Program-made: the position numbers and the translations under genes | The notes under the pieces: generated by a model | Seen by the model: only the letters and a program-made list of their open reading frames with translations | What the model was told of the DNA's origin: nothing | Database searches by the model: none | In this document: in pieces, positions 17,083 to 26,256 of the stretch | Layout: each line of letters begins with the position of its first letter | Position numbering within the stretch: the first letter of the stretch is position 1 | Source of the DNA: an uncultured Flavobacteriaceae bacterium | GTDB taxonomy: Bacteria > Bacteroidota > Bacteroidia > Flavobacteriales > Flavobacteriaceae | NCBI GenBank assembly: GCA_947501625.1 | Contig: CANMWN010000001.1 | Coordinates: 186,001 to 250,000, forward strand | Direction of reading: 5' to 3' | DNA: 64,000 nucleotides

Positions 17083-17108
17083 AGATTCTGAAACAAGTTC
17101 AGAATGAC
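17083..17108. repeat. Short palindromic element, GATTCTGAAACAAGTTCAGA type
   Basis: agattctgaaacaagttcag plus aatgac is built on the palindrome ttctgaa-acaag-ttcagaa. It lies directly after the terminator and before the tig 3' end. It differs from the elements at 5406 and 8096 but, like them, ends in the motif aatgac, as dispersed intergenic repeats of flavobacteria often do. Only one copy is in the window. Confidence 0.55.
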
Positions 17109-17115
17109 GTTTTAA

Positions 17116-18438
17116 TTATTTATAAACTTCTTTCACAAAGTTTTCATACGTTACTTTCTTGGTTTTAAATGTCATTTTTTCTTTGTAGAAATCTAACAAT
17201 TTAGCACTCATCATTTGCTCTTGTAATCTCTTTGCTTCGTCTTGGTTACTCAACACTCTTGTTGCAATATCTTCCAATTCTTTTTCCTCAGGATTCATAT
17301 TTCCATATTGAGCCATTTGACCTTTAATGAAACCTTTAGCATAGTCTTTCAACTCTTCAAAGGTTATTTGAAGATTATTATCCTTGATGATTTTACCTTC
17401 AATCAATTGGTAACGCAATCCTTTTTCCGAACGGTTAAATTCTTCAACTGCTTGCTCTTCAGTTAATGGGTTTTCACCTGCAACTGCTAACCATCTTTTT
17501 AAGAAATCGGCAGGTAAATCAAACTTTGTGTTTTCAATTAAATACTCTGTAATAGCATTCAATAATTGTTGATCTCCTTGTGATTTGAATTGACCTTCAG
17601 CATCTTCTTTGATTTTTTCTCTCAGTTCAGTTACTGTTTTGATAGCATCTTTACCCATCACTTTGTCAAAAAAGTCTTGATCCATTTCAGCCAATTCAGT
17701 AAATGTAATATCTTCAACAGTAAACGTTAATGGAATATTTAATCCATGAACTTCATCATGAGTTAATCCAGTTGCACCCATTAATTTATGCTCATCGGCA
17801 AATAAACCTTTGGTCTTCAACTCAATTACATCTCCAACTTTCTTACCAACAAATTTCTTTTGGTTCGCTTTCCCTTTTACATCTTCTAAAACAAAGTTGT
17901 ATTTTTTATCTATCTCTTTCTCTTCGTTTTTGAAAACTCCCGTGATATTCACTCCTTCAGCGATTTCATCTTTTGCTGAAATTTTCCCAAAACGTTTTTG
18001 TAAGTTCTCAACTTCTTTATCAATCAATGCATCATCAGCAACAATATTATATTGAGTAATTTTCTTTTTAGTATCAAGATTTACATCAAATTGCGGCGCT
18101 AAACCTAATTCGAATTCAAACGAATAGTCTTTTTCATCCCAAGAAAAATCATCTTGTGCTTTTGGAATAGGATTTCCAAGAATATCCAATTTTTCTTCAA
18201 CCAAAAACTTGTTTAAAGAATCTTGAATCAATTTATTAACCTCATCAATCATTACAGACTTTCCATACTGCTTTTTCACCATTCCTAAAGGCACGTGTCC
18301 TTTTCTAAATCCAGGAATATTTGCTTTTTTAGAGTAGTCTTTTAATACTTCAGCAACTTTTTCTTGATAATCAGCTTCAGAAATTTCAATCTTCACAACT
18401 GCATTTAATGCGTCAATACTTTCTTTGGTAATATTCAT
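17116..18438 (-). CDS. tig: Trigger factor, ribosome-associated chaperone and prolyl isomerase
   Basis: 440 residues. The N-terminal ribosome-docking loop GFRKGHVPLGMVKKQYG is near residues 42-58. The FKBP-like domain spans about 150-240 and is more divergent than in E. coli. The rest is the helical cradle. Trigger factor meets nascent chains at the ribosome exit tunnel. The order tig-clpP-clpX is conserved in many bacteria, but here two opposite-strand genes intervene. A full promoter is visible at 18501-18531. Confidence 0.94.
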   Translation of the reverse strand: MNITKESIDALNAVVKIEISEADYQEKVAEVLKDYSKKANIPGFRKGHVPLGMVKKQYGKSVMIDEVNKLIQDSLNKFLVEEKLDILGNPIPKAQDDFSWDEKDYSFEFELGLAPQFDVNLDTKKKITQYNIVADDALIDKEVENLQKRFGKISAKDEIAEGVNITGVFKNEEKEIDKKYNFVLEDVKGKANQKKFVGKKVGDVIELKTKGLFADEHKLMGATGLTHDEVHGLNIPLTFTVEDITFTELAEMDQDFFDKVMGKDAIKTVTELREKIKEDAEGQFKSQGDQQLLNAITEYLIENTKFDLPADFLKRWLAVAGENPLTEEQAVEEFNRSEKGLRYQLIEGKIIKDNNLQITFEELKDYAKGFIKGQMAQYGNMNPEEKELEDIATRVLSNQDEAKRLQEQMMSAKLLDFYKEKMTFKTKKVTYENFVKEVYK

Positions 18439-18500
18439 TTGATATTATTTTTGTGTAATCTTATTATTAATGCACATATATGTTTCCATAAATGAGCGTG

Positions 18501-18531
18501 CAAAATTAGTGCTTTTTTTGATTTGAACAAA
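18501..18531 (-). promoter_or_regulatory. Bacteroidetes promoter for tig
   Basis: On the minus strand TTTG (18531-18528) is followed after exactly 19 bases by TAATTTTG (18508-18501), a perfect match to the consensus. The start of tig is 63 bases downstream. Confidence 0.8.
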
Positions 18532-18552
18532 CGATAACTTGTTCAATTTCAA

Positions 18553-18900
18553 CTATTTTTTCTTTTCCTTCAAAAATGAATAAAGTACTGATTGTAAAAA
18601 TGATAGCAAAATACTAAAAAGTAGTGCTACCCAAAATCCGCTAACTGCAAATCCGTCTAAAAAATAATCGGCAATAAGTACGACAATTGCATTAATTACA
18701 AACAGGAATAATCCTAAACTTACAATGGTTGCTGGAAGTGTAAAAAATATTAATAATGGTCTTACCGTAATCCTCAAAATTGCTAAAACTATAGCAACAT
18801 AAATTGCTGTTTCTGGTTTTGCCAGTTGAACTCCTGGTAAAAAATGTGCTAAAGCCAATACAGCCAAAGCAGTAAATACTATTTTTAAAATGGTTTTCAT
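18553..18900 (-). CDS. Small membrane protein of the PF04020 'phage holin IV' superfamily
   Basis: 115 residues with four hydrophobic helices (about 3-22, 30-48, 53-78 and 86-108). The segment AILRITVRPLLIFFTLPATIVSLGLFLFVINAIVVLIADY is typical of the PF04020 four-helix family, with its positively charged VRP motif followed by LP. Members are widespread chromosomal proteins, and despite the family name there is no phage context here. It lies after the alpha/beta hydrolase gene on the same strand, 48 bases apart. Function is unknown. Confidence 0.85.
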   Translation of the reverse strand: MKTILKIVFTALAVLALAHFLPGVQLAKPETAIYVAIVLAILRITVRPLLIFFTLPATIVSLGLFLFVINAIVVLIADYFLDGFAVSGFWVALLFSILLSFLQSVLYSFLKEKKK

Positions 18901-18948
18901 ATATCGTTTTTAAATTTATTTTAAATGAACGATAACTATGCCAAACGG

Positions 18949-19719
18949 TTATTTGTCCAAAAAACTGACAGTTTCAGTATAAAAATCAATTGGATTATCG
19001 GCATGAAGCCAATGTCCTGCATTTTTGACAGTTACAATTTCTGAATTTGGAAAATAATTAGAAATCAAAAAATGATCTTCAAAAGTGATGTATCCAGATT
19101 TTTCTCCTCTTAAAAATAAGGTGTCGCCTTCAAAAACTTCATTTGAATCAAAACCAACTGTTACTTCATTATAATGCTCCGTCAATACTTTTAAATTAAA
19201 TCGGTAATCAAACGTATCTCTAGTCTTTCGATAGATATTTTTCATTAAAAACTGACGCACTCCATATTGTGGAATGTAATGCTCTAGAACATTTTCAATT
19301 TCTTTTCTAGATTTTTGTTCTTCAAAATCCACCGCATTCAAAGCAGTTAAAATATCTTGGTGATGCGCTGGATATTTTTTTGGAGATATATCAGCAATAA
19401 TTAATTTATATACTTTTTCAGGGTAATTCACAGCAAAATTCATCACCGTTTTTCCTCCCATTGAATGACCCAATAAAATAGCATCTTCAAGATTATGATA
19501 TTCAATATATTCTTTTAAATCATTGGAAAGAATCTCATAATTAAATGCATCATCATGAAAACTACGTCCATGATTTCGTTGATCTATTAAATGCACTTGA
19601 TAATTTTCGGAAAACTTATTCCCCAACGTTTTCCAATTATCACCCATTCCAAGAAATCCGTGAAGAATTAGAAATGGTTTTCCTTCTCCTAATATTTTTG
19701 AGTGTAAAATCTCTTTCAA
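18949..19719 (-). CDS. Alpha/beta hydrolase, YbfF-like esterase
   Basis: 256 residues, the full hydrolase fold. Oxyanion region LILHGFLGMGDNW (17-29), a strand with QRNHGRS, nucleophile elbow GHSMGG with Ser86, and the catalytic histidine in NAGHWLHADNP near the C-terminus. The pattern is closest to the E. coli YbfF group of small acyl esterases. There is no signal peptide, so it should be cytoplasmic. It follows pdxJ by 3 bases and is co-transcribed with it. The substrate cannot be inferred. Confidence 0.86.
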   Translation of the reverse strand: MKEILHSKILGEGKPFLILHGFLGMGDNWKTLGNKFSENYQVHLIDQRNHGRSFHDDAFNYEILSNDLKEYIEYHNLEDAILLGHSMGGKTVMNFAVNYPEKVYKLIIADISPKKYPAHHQDILTALNAVDFEEQKSRKEIENVLEHYIPQYGVRQFLMKNIYRKTRDTFDYRFNLKVLTEHYNEVTVGFDSNEVFEGDTLFLRGEKSGYITFEDHFLISNYFPNSEIVTVKNAGHWLHADNPIDFYTETVSFLDK

Positions 19720-19722
19720 AGT

Positions 19723-20442
19723 CTAGTCTTTTTTTAATCTATGCAAATACATATTCACTACATTTTCCAGCCCTAAATACAACGATTCAGAAATCAATGC
19801 ATGACCAATAGAAACCTCGTCTAAATAAGGAAGTTGCTCAGCAAAAAAACGAATATTATCTAAATTCAAATCATGTCCAGCATTCACTCTCATTCCTAAA
19901 CTATTTGCCAATTTCGAAGCCTCTACATACGGTTTTACTGCGTCTTTATTTCCTTTTTCATATTCACTTGCGAACTTTTCGGTGTATAATTCAATTCTAT
20001 CTGTTCCCGTTTTTATCGCATTTTCTATCATTTTTAGGTCTGCATCAATAAAAATAGACGTTCGAATATCATTTCTTTTAAACTCTGAAATAACTTCGGT
20101 TAAAAATGACTCATTTTTTATAGTATCCCAACCAGCATTAGAAGTCAACACATCCACAGAATCTGGCACCAAAGTAACTTGTGTTGGTTTTACATCCAAC
20201 ACCAAATCAACGAACTTTTTTATTGGGTTTCCTTCAATATTATATTCAGTTTTTATAGTTGGCACTAAATCATACGCATCTTGATATCGTATATGTCTTT
20301 CATCTGGTCTTGGATGAATCGTAATTCCCTCTGCTCCAAAACGTTGAATATCTACCGAAGCCTTAACAACATTTGGTGTATTTCCTCCTCTAGAGTTTCG
20401 CAATGTTGCTATTTTATTAATATTTACACTTAACTTTGTCAT
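19723..20442 (-). CDS. pdxJ: Pyridoxine 5'-phosphate synthase
   Basis: 239 residues from the ATG at 20442; a TTG one codon earlier is also open but less likely. Family motifs: [17 protein letters not shown] at the N-terminus, [24 protein letters not shown], the VTLVPDS motif, ELYTEKFA and [11 protein letters not shown] with a C-terminal SIGHALISE phosphate-binding segment. It condenses 3-amino-1-hydroxyacetone phosphate with deoxyxylulose 5-phosphate in the last step of de novo vitamin B6 synthesis. It heads a small operon with the alpha/beta hydrolase. A minus-strand TATTTTTG lies at 20457-20464, 15 bases upstream of the start. Confidence 0.95.
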   Translation of the reverse strand: MTKLSVNINKIATLRNSRGGNTPNVVKASVDIQRFGAEGITIHPRPDERHIRYQDAYDLVPTIKTEYNIEGNPIKKFVDLVLDVKPTQVTLVPDSVDVLTSNAGWDTIKNESFLTEVISEFKRNDIRTSIFIDADLKMIENAIKTGTDRIELYTEKFASEYEKGNKDAVKPYVEASKLANSLGMRVNAGHDLNLDNIRFFAEQLPYLDEVSIGHALISESLYLGLENVVNMYLHRLKKD

Positions 20443-20550
20443 CAAAATATTTTTTACAAAAATACTTTAAAAAAAGTATATTCTCTTTTTATTTCGAAAA
20501 CTCATTTTTGGATTAATTTTTGATTTATTTGACTTATATTCGTAATTCAT

Positions 20551-21210
20551 ATGAAAATATCAGATTACATATCAAAAGATGTTAAAGCGTTAACATTAGA
20601 CAATACAATTGGAGAAGCAAAAAAATTACTTAACGGTTTCGCTTTCACCCATATACTTGTTATAAGAGGTGAGTTTTTAATTGGTGCGATCATGGAAAGC
20701 GATATTAGAGCCATTGAAGACAATACCAGAAAAATTGTGGATTACAAAGACCTAATTGACGAATTCTACATTGAAAATAATGCTAATTGGATTGATATAT
20801 TAAAGAAATTTTCTGCTTGTGAAACCAATATTTTACCTGTTTTATTTGACGACCATAAATATGCAGGCTATTATGAATTAACAGATATCTTACATTATTT
20901 TAACGACACTCCGTTATTGAATGAAGACGGTATATTTATTGTGATTGAAAAAGGGGTTCGAGATTATTCATTTAGTGAAATTTCACAAATTGTAGAGTCA
21001 AATGATGCAAAATTAATTGGTTTATTTATTTCAGGATACAAAGAAGATAAAGTACGATTAACATTAAAAATACATTCGGAGGAAATCAATGAAGTAATAC
21101 AATCTTTTAGAAGATATGAATATAATTTATTGACCAAACACGAAGATGACATGCTTTTAGAAGAACTAAAAGAACGCTCAGAATATCTTCAAAAATACTT
21201 AAACATGTAA
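20551..21210 (+). CDS. CBS-domain protein with ACT-like C-terminus
   Basis: 219 residues. A tandem pair of CBS motifs covers about residues 1-125 (TLDNTIGEAKKLLNGFAFTHILVIRGEFLIGAIMESDIRAI, then DILKKFSACETNILPVLFDDHKYAGYYELTDILHYF). The last 80 residues (GIFIVIEKGVRDYSFSEISQIVESNDAKLIGLFISG) look like an ACT-type ligand-binding fold. It is a soluble sensor, probably of adenine nucleotides. It starts a plus-strand unit with nadK 3 bases downstream, so a role linked to NAD or nucleotide status is an attractive guess only. A possible promoter has TTTG at 20507-20510 and TATATTCG at 20535-20542. Confidence 0.82.
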   Translation: MKISDYISKDVKALTLDNTIGEAKKLLNGFAFTHILVIRGEFLIGAIMESDIRAIEDNTRKIVDYKDLIDEFYIENNANWIDILKKFSACETNILPVLFDDHKYAGYYELTDILHYFNDTPLLNEDGIFIVIEKGVRDYSFSEISQIVESNDAKLIGLFISGYKEDKVRLTLKIHSEEINEVIQSFRRYEYNLLTKHEDDMLLEELKERSEYLQKYLNM

Positions 21211-21213
21211 GTC

Positions 21214-22101
21214 ATGAAAATTGCCATTTACGGACATTATTTTAGTGTTGAAGCCGAAAAGTACATCGAAGAGTTGTTAAATACATTGGCAAATAAAAAT
21301 GCTGATATATATATTGAAGAAAGGTTTTCTAAATTAATTGTAGCATCATTTACAACTAAAACATCATATTCAACTTTCAATAGTTATCAAGAATTAGACA
21401 CTAGTTTTGACTGTATGTTTACACTTGGCGGAGATGGAACGGTTTTGCGTTCAATAACTTATTTAAGGGATTCAAACATTCCAGTAATTGGTGTAAACAT
21501 TGGTCGTCTAGGTTTTCTAGCGACCGTAAATAAAGAAGAAATTTTCAACGCAGTTGAAGCTATTTATAACAAGGAGTTCATTATTAAAGAACGATCATTA
21601 CTTACTATAAACACTGAGCCAAAAATTGAAGAAATAGAAAATTTTAATTATGCTTTAAATGAAATAACAATCAGTCGAAAAAATACAACTTCGATGATAA
21701 CTATCGAAACACATATTGACGAAGAGTATTTAACATCTTATTGGGCCGATGGATTAATCACCTCGACTCCTACTGGATCAACAGGATATTCATTAAGTTG
21801 TGGAGGTCCAGTAATTTCTCCAAGTGCCGAAAATTTTGTTTTAACACCAATTGCACCTCATAATCTAAGCGCTAGACCATTAATTATTCCTGACAATAGT
21901 AAATTAAAAATGCGTGTTCATGGTCGTGAAAATCACTTTTTTGTATCATTAGACTCAAGGATAGCAACTATAAGCAGCGACACTGAAATTCAAATCGAAA
22001 AAGCGCCTTTTACTATAAAAATGATTGAACTCAACAATCAAAGTTTTATAAAAACCTTGAGAAAGAAGCTTCTTTGGGGAGAAGACACTAGAAATAAATA
22101 G
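21214..22101 (+). CDS. nadK: NAD kinase
   Basis: 295 residues. The signature GGDGT is at 72-76, followed by NIPVIGVNIGRLGFLATV and the conserved TPTGSTGYSLSCGGP of the diacylglycerol-kinase-like fold, then NLSARPLIIPD. The enzyme phosphorylates NAD to NADP in the cytoplasm. It lies 3 bases after the CBS protein gene and about 110 bases before the outer membrane protein gene, which has its own promoter. Confidence 0.95.
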   Translation: MKIAIYGHYFSVEAEKYIEELLNTLANKNADIYIEERFSKLIVASFTTKTSYSTFNSYQELDTSFDCMFTLGGDGTVLRSITYLRDSNIPVIGVNIGRLGFLATVNKEEIFNAVEAIYNKEFIIKERSLLTINTEPKIEEIENFNYALNEITISRKNTTSMITIETHIDEEYLTSYWADGLITSTPTGSTGYSLSCGGPVISPSAENFVLTPIAPHNLSARPLIIPDNSKLKMRVHGRENHFFVSLDSRIATISSDTEIQIEKAPFTIKMIELNNQSFIKTLRKKLLWGEDTRNK

Positions 22102-22190
22102 TAATTCCAATTACTTTCGTAACAATATTTTATAATAAAAACAGTTATCAAAAAGTGTCGAATATCTTATTTTAACCGAACATAAATAAC

Positions 22191-22198
22191 TATATTTG
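22191..22198 (+). promoter_or_regulatory. Bacteroidetes -7 box for the DUF6089-uppS-bamA operon
   Basis: TATATTTG is an exact TAnnTTTG match, 15 bases before the ATG at 22213. The leader would therefore be under 10 bases. The -33 region (ttattttaacc) is a weak match. Confidence 0.6.
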
Positions 22199-22212
22199 CA
22201 CGCTATTTTATT

Positions 22213-22896
22213 ATGGTAAAAAAGTTTTTATTTATTCTTTTATTAAGTATATCAACAATAGCCTCAAGTCAAATTCACGAAGCGGGAATATTTCTAGGAG
22301 GTAGTAATTATATTGGAGATATTGGGCCAACCAACTATATCTATCCAAATAATGTCGCTGGAGGTATTATATATAAGTACAATTTAAATCCACGTATAGC
22401 CTTGAGAGGAACGTTTACATATGCTGAAATTTCATCAGATGATGCTGATGCAAAAAATAGCGGTCGAAAACAACGCGGCTTAAATTTTACCAATAATATT
22501 AAAGAATTAGCAGTAGGTATAGAATTCTCTTACTTTGAGTATGAAATTTCTAATCCTGAAAAAAGTCAAACTCCATATATCTTAGTTGAGTTTGCTGCCT
22601 TTAATTACAAGACTGTTGATAGGGAAACTAGTCCAAATCAATATGAGTACAAAAACAAAACTTCCTATTCAATTCCTTTTGGTCTTGGTTACAAAACAAA
22701 ACTTGGAGAATCATTTGCATTAGGTTTAGAAATTGGTGCTAGGTACACATTTACTGACGATTTAGATTTTAATAACAATGCTATTGAATCACTTCAGTTT
22801 GGAAATCCAAATAGTAATGATTGGTATGTTTTTTCAGGAATAAATTTAGTTTATACTTTTGGAAGACCAGCTTGCTACAATACACCCAAATTTTAA
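22213..22896 (+). CDS. DUF6089 outer membrane protein, PorG-like
   Basis: 227 residues. A signal peptide ends at about residue 19 (SISTIASSQ). The remainder is an eight-stranded-type small beta-barrel: alternating hydrophobic strands, EAGIFLGGSNYIGDIGPTNYIYPN at the start, and NPRIALRGTFTYAEIS. DUF6089 members upstream of uppS and bamA are a constant feature of Bacteroidetes. PorG of the Porphyromonas gingivalis type IX secretion system is reported to belong to this kind of barrel, so a role in secretion or outer membrane assembly is inferred. It abuts uppS with no gap. Confidence 0.75.
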   Translation: MVKKFLFILLLSISTIASSQIHEAGIFLGGSNYIGDIGPTNYIYPNNVAGGIIYKYNLNPRIALRGTFTYAEISSDDADAKNSGRKQRGLNFTNNIKELAVGIEFSYFEYEISNPEKSQTPYILVEFAAFNYKTVDRETSPNQYEYKNKTSYSIPFGLGYKTKLGESFALGLEIGARYTFTDDLDFNNNAIESLQFGNPNSNDWYVFSGINLVYTFGRPACYNTPKF

Positions 22897-23652
22897 ATGG
22901 ATTTAATTGCTCAAATAGACAAAACTAAAGTACCTCATCATGTTGCTGTAATCATGGATGGAAATGGACGTTGGGCAAAACAACAAGGAAAACCTAGGGT
23001 TTATGGTCACAAAAATGGCGTCAAGGCGGTAAGAGAAACTATCAATGCTGCTGGAAACGTTGGTGTTAAAGCACTTACGCTTTACGCTTTCTCAACCGAA
23101 AATTGGAATAGACCAAAAGCTGAAGTAAAAACTTTAATGACATTATTGCTTTCTTCATTAAAAAATGAAGCAAAAGAATTAATAAAAAATGATATCAAAC
23201 TTCAAATAATTGGAAATCAAGAAAATTTACCAAAATCGGTATTAAAAGGCTTGAAAAAAGTTATTGAAGATACTAAAAACAATAAATCATTAACACTTAC
23301 TATTGCGCTGAGTTATGGCTCAAGAGAAGAAATTGTTAATGCTTTCAAAAATATTTCTAAAAAAGTTGTTAATAAAGAACTTAGGGTTGAAGAAATAGAC
23401 GAAAATATTATTAATAATCATTTATATACATTTACTTTGCCGGATGTTGATTTAATGATTAGAACAAGTGGAGAAAAAAGAATAAGCAACTTTCTTTTAT
23501 GGCAAATTGCTTATGCTGAATTACATTTTACCAATGTACTTTGGCCTGATTTTTCAAAAAATGATTTTTACAACGCGATATTAGAATATCAAAACAGAGA
23601 ACGACGCTTTGGGAAGACAAGCGAGCAAATTGAGACGACAAATGAGATATAA
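22897..23652 (+). CDS. uppS: Isoprenyl transferase, undecaprenyl diphosphate synthase
   Basis: 251 residues of the cis-prenyltransferase family. The catalytic aspartate is Asp21 in VAVIMDGNGRWAKQQG. Other motifs are LTLYAFSTENWNRP and the C-terminal DLMIRTSGEKRISNFLLWQIAYAEL followed by LWPDF. It makes the C55 lipid carrier for peptidoglycan and surface polysaccharides. The start directly follows the DUF6089 stop, and its last 11 bases overlap the start of bamA (ATG at 23642), indicating translational coupling of three envelope genes. Confidence 0.96.
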   Translation: MDLIAQIDKTKVPHHVAVIMDGNGRWAKQQGKPRVYGHKNGVKAVRETINAAGNVGVKALTLYAFSTENWNRPKAEVKTLMTLLLSSLKNEAKELIKNDIKLQIIGNQENLPKSVLKGLKKVIEDTKNNKSLTLTIALSYGSREEIVNAFKNISKKVVNKELRVEEIDENIINNHLYTFTLPDVDLMIRTSGEKRISNFLLWQIAYAELHFTNVLWPDFSKNDFYNAILEYQNRERRFGKTSEQIETTNEI

Positions 23653-26191
23653 ATTATCCTTACTACTATTTACTTTTTTATTTACTACAACTTATACTTT
23701 TGCACAGCAAAATTCTAATAATACTTCTGAAGAAATTGTAAAAGTTACTTCAGATTCTATTCCAAGCAATACACCTATAACTTTCACAAAAGGTGGAAGT
23801 TATGAATTAGGTGGTATTTCTGTTACTGGTTTACAAAAATTTAGTGAACAAGCCGTTAAAGTTTTTTCAGGTTTAAAAGTTGGGCAAAAAATCAGACTTC
23901 CTGGAGATAAACTAACAAGTGCAATAAAAAAATTATATGGGCAAAAACAATTTAGCAATGTAGATGTTTATATAACCAAGATAGATGGTAATGTAGTTTA
24001 TATTGAATTTGATGTTACAGAATTACCGCAATTAAACAAAGTAACAGTAAGAGGTGTCAAAAAAAATAAAGGAAAAGAATTACAAAAAGAAACAGATTTA
24101 GTAAAAGGGACTATGATTACCGATAACTTGATTGTAACTTCCGAAAACTATATTAAAAAAGACTACCAAGAAAAAGGGTTTTTAAATGCCAAAGTAAAAA
24201 TTGATACTAAAAAAGACACTTCTAATATCAATTCTCTAGATATGCTAGTTCATATTGATAGAGGTGAAAAAGTAAAAATTAGAGATATTATTATCGATGG
24301 TAATGAAGCAATAAGTGACAAGAAATTGCGTAAAGCAATGAAAAATACCAAAAAAGCCTTTTTGGGTAGGTTTTGGAAAAAGTCTAAGTATATAGATGCT
24401 GACTTTAAAGAAGACTTACAATCAATTATTGATAAATATAGTGAAAAAGGACATAGAGATGCTAGAATTTTAGGTGACTCTATTTCATGGAATGACGATA
24501 ACACTATTGATGTACATTTATCATTAGAAGAAGGGCAAAGATATTATTTTGGCGATATTGCATATCTTGGAAATACTGTTTATACCGATGACCAACTTGA
24601 CAGAATATTAAGAATTGACAAAGGGCAAGTATATAATTCAAAAGTTTTAAAAGAACGTGTAAGTGGTGACGGAACTCCTGATTCAGATGACATTTCAAGT
24701 TTATATCAAAATTCAGGTTACATATTCTCTCAAGTAAATGCTGTTGAAACAAAAGTTGAAAACGATTCAATCTATGTTCAGGTTAGAATCAATGAAGATG
24801 AACCTGCCATCATTAGAAAAGTAACCGTAAATGGCAACGACAGAACCAACGACCATGTTGCTTACAGGCAATTAAGAACACGCCCAGGATACTTATATAG
24901 TAAAGAACAAATTATTAGAAGTATCCGAGAATTAGGACAATTAGGCTTTTTTGATCCAGAAACTATAACGCCAGACTTAAAACCAAACTTTTATGACAAA
25001 ACTGTAGATATTGATTATACAGTTGCAGAAAAAGGAGCAAGTCAAATAGAACTCCAAGGAGGTTATGGTGGAGGAGCCTTTATAGGTACTATAGGTTTAT
25101 CTTTTAACAATTTCTCAATGAGAAATATATTTAATAAGAAAGCTTATAAACCCTTACCAATGGGTGATGGTCAAACACTTTCATTGAGATGGCAAAAAAG
25201 TAGATTTTATTCAACAGGAAGTTTTTCATTTGTTGAACCTTGGCTTGGAGGAAAAAAGCCACAATCATTATCTTTTTCGCTTTCGCAATCAAAACAGTTT
25301 AGATTCAATACTGCTACACGTCAAGTTGATAAAGATCAACGTTTAAATATAGTTGGAGCATCTATAGGATTAGGAAAAAGATTAAAATGGCCAGATGATT
25401 ATTTCACATTATCTCAAAGTATTAATTACCAATTATATGATTTAAAAAACTATGTATTTAATATTGGTGGTTTGTTGCTGAGCGATGGAAAATTAAACAA
25501 CCTTTCGTACTCTGTGAATTTAGGAAGAAAATCTGCTGGTCCAAATCCAATTTTTCCAAAAACAGGTTCGGAATTTAATATTGGTGCAAAATTAACATTC
25601 CCATATTCTTTGGTTAATGATACTGACTACACTGATCCAGACTTACCTCTTCAAGAAAAATATAAATGGTTAGAGTATTACAAACTTAACTTTAGAGGTA
25701 AGTGGTATACTCCATTATTTGACAAGTTTGTTTTAATGTCCAATTTTGAAGCAGGATTTTTAGGTTCTTATAACAATGAAGTTGGAGATTCTCCGTTTGA
25801 AAGATACTTTGTTGGAGGTGATGGTCTTGCAACATTCCAATTGGACGGAAGAGAAACTATAGGTCTAAGAGGTTATGAAAACGCAAGGATTTCATCAGTA
25901 GATGGAGGAACTATTTATAATAAGTTTCAGTTAGAAATGAGATATCCAGTTACGCTAAAACCTTCAGCATCTATTTACCTTTTAGGGTTTTTAGAAGGTG
26001 GTAATTCATATAACGGATTTGATAATTACGATCCATTTAAATTAAAAAGATCGGCTGGATTAGGTGTACGTATTTTTATGCCTGCATTTGGTTTATTAGG
26101 TATAGATTTTGCTCATGGGTTTGATCCATTACCAGGAGAAACAGTGAAATCTGGATGGCAAACACACTTTATTATTGGGCAACAATTCTAA
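23642..26191 (+). CDS. bamA: Outer membrane protein assembly factor BamA
   Basis: 849 residues from the ATG at 23642, which gives a clean signal peptide (MRYKLSLLLFTFLFTTTYTFAQ). The frame is open 33 bases further upstream, but that start would put charged residues before the signal peptide. Five POTRA-like repeats fill about residues 50-440, each with the beta-alpha-alpha-beta-beta pattern (for example IRKVTVNGNDRTNDHVAYRQLRTRPG). The rest is the barrel, with RGYENARIS near the end and a final strand closing in THFIIGQQF. It inserts beta-barrel proteins into the outer membrane. Two Skp-type chaperones follow under a separate promoter. Confidence 0.95.
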   Translation: MRYKLSLLLFTFLFTTTYTFAQQNSNNTSEEIVKVTSDSIPSNTPITFTKGGSYELGGISVTGLQKFSEQAVKVFSGLKVGQKIRLPGDKLTSAIKKLYGQKQFSNVDVYITKIDGNVVYIEFDVTELPQLNKVTVRGVKKNKGKELQKETDLVKGTMITDNLIVTSENYIKKDYQEKGFLNAKVKIDTKKDTSNINSLDMLVHIDRGEKVKIRDIIIDGNEAISDKKLRKAMKNTKKAFLGRFWKKSKYIDADFKEDLQSIIDKYSEKGHRDARILGDSISWNDDNTIDVHLSLEEGQRYYFGDIAYLGNTVYTDDQLDRILRIDKGQVYNSKVLKERVSGDGTPDSDDISSLYQNSGYIFSQVNAVETKVENDSIYVQVRINEDEPAIIRKVTVNGNDRTNDHVAYRQLRTRPGYLYSKEQIIRSIRELGQLGFFDPETITPDLKPNFYDKTVDIDYTVAEKGASQIELQGGYGGGAFIGTIGLSFNNFSMRNIFNKKAYKPLPMGDGQTLSLRWQKSRFYSTGSFSFVEPWLGGKKPQSLSFSLSQSKQFRFNTATRQVDKDQRLNIVGASIGLGKRLKWPDDYFTLSQSINYQLYDLKNYVFNIGGLLLSDGKLNNLSYSVNLGRKSAGPNPIFPKTGSEFNIGAKLTFPYSLVNDTDYTDPDLPLQEKYKWLEYYKLNFRGKWYTPLFDKFVLMSNFEAGFLGSYNNEVGDSPFERYFVGGDGLATFQLDGRETIGLRGYENARISSVDGGTIYNKFQLEMRYPVTLKPSASIYLLGFLEGGNSYNGFDNYDPFKLKRSAGLGVRIFMPAFGLLGIDFAHGFDPLPGETVKSGWQTHFIIGQQF

Positions 26192-26200
26192 TAAAAAAGT

Positions 26201-26208
26201 TATCTTTG
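26201..26208 (+). promoter_or_regulatory. Bacteroidetes -7 box for the two Skp/OmpH genes
   Basis: TATCTTTG, an exact TAnnTTTG match, lies 10 bases after the bamA stop and 49 before the next ATG. A TTG at 26175-26177 is a possible -33 element, with spacing slightly longer than ideal. Confidence 0.6.
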
Positions 26209-26256
26209 CCTAACTAAATTATTTTTGGCACGATTTTTTCTAAAACAAGTATAGTT

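Noticed and set aside
18553-18900. Prophage holin
   Set aside because: The PF04020 family name suggests phage, but the flanking genes are housekeeping and no other phage gene is near.
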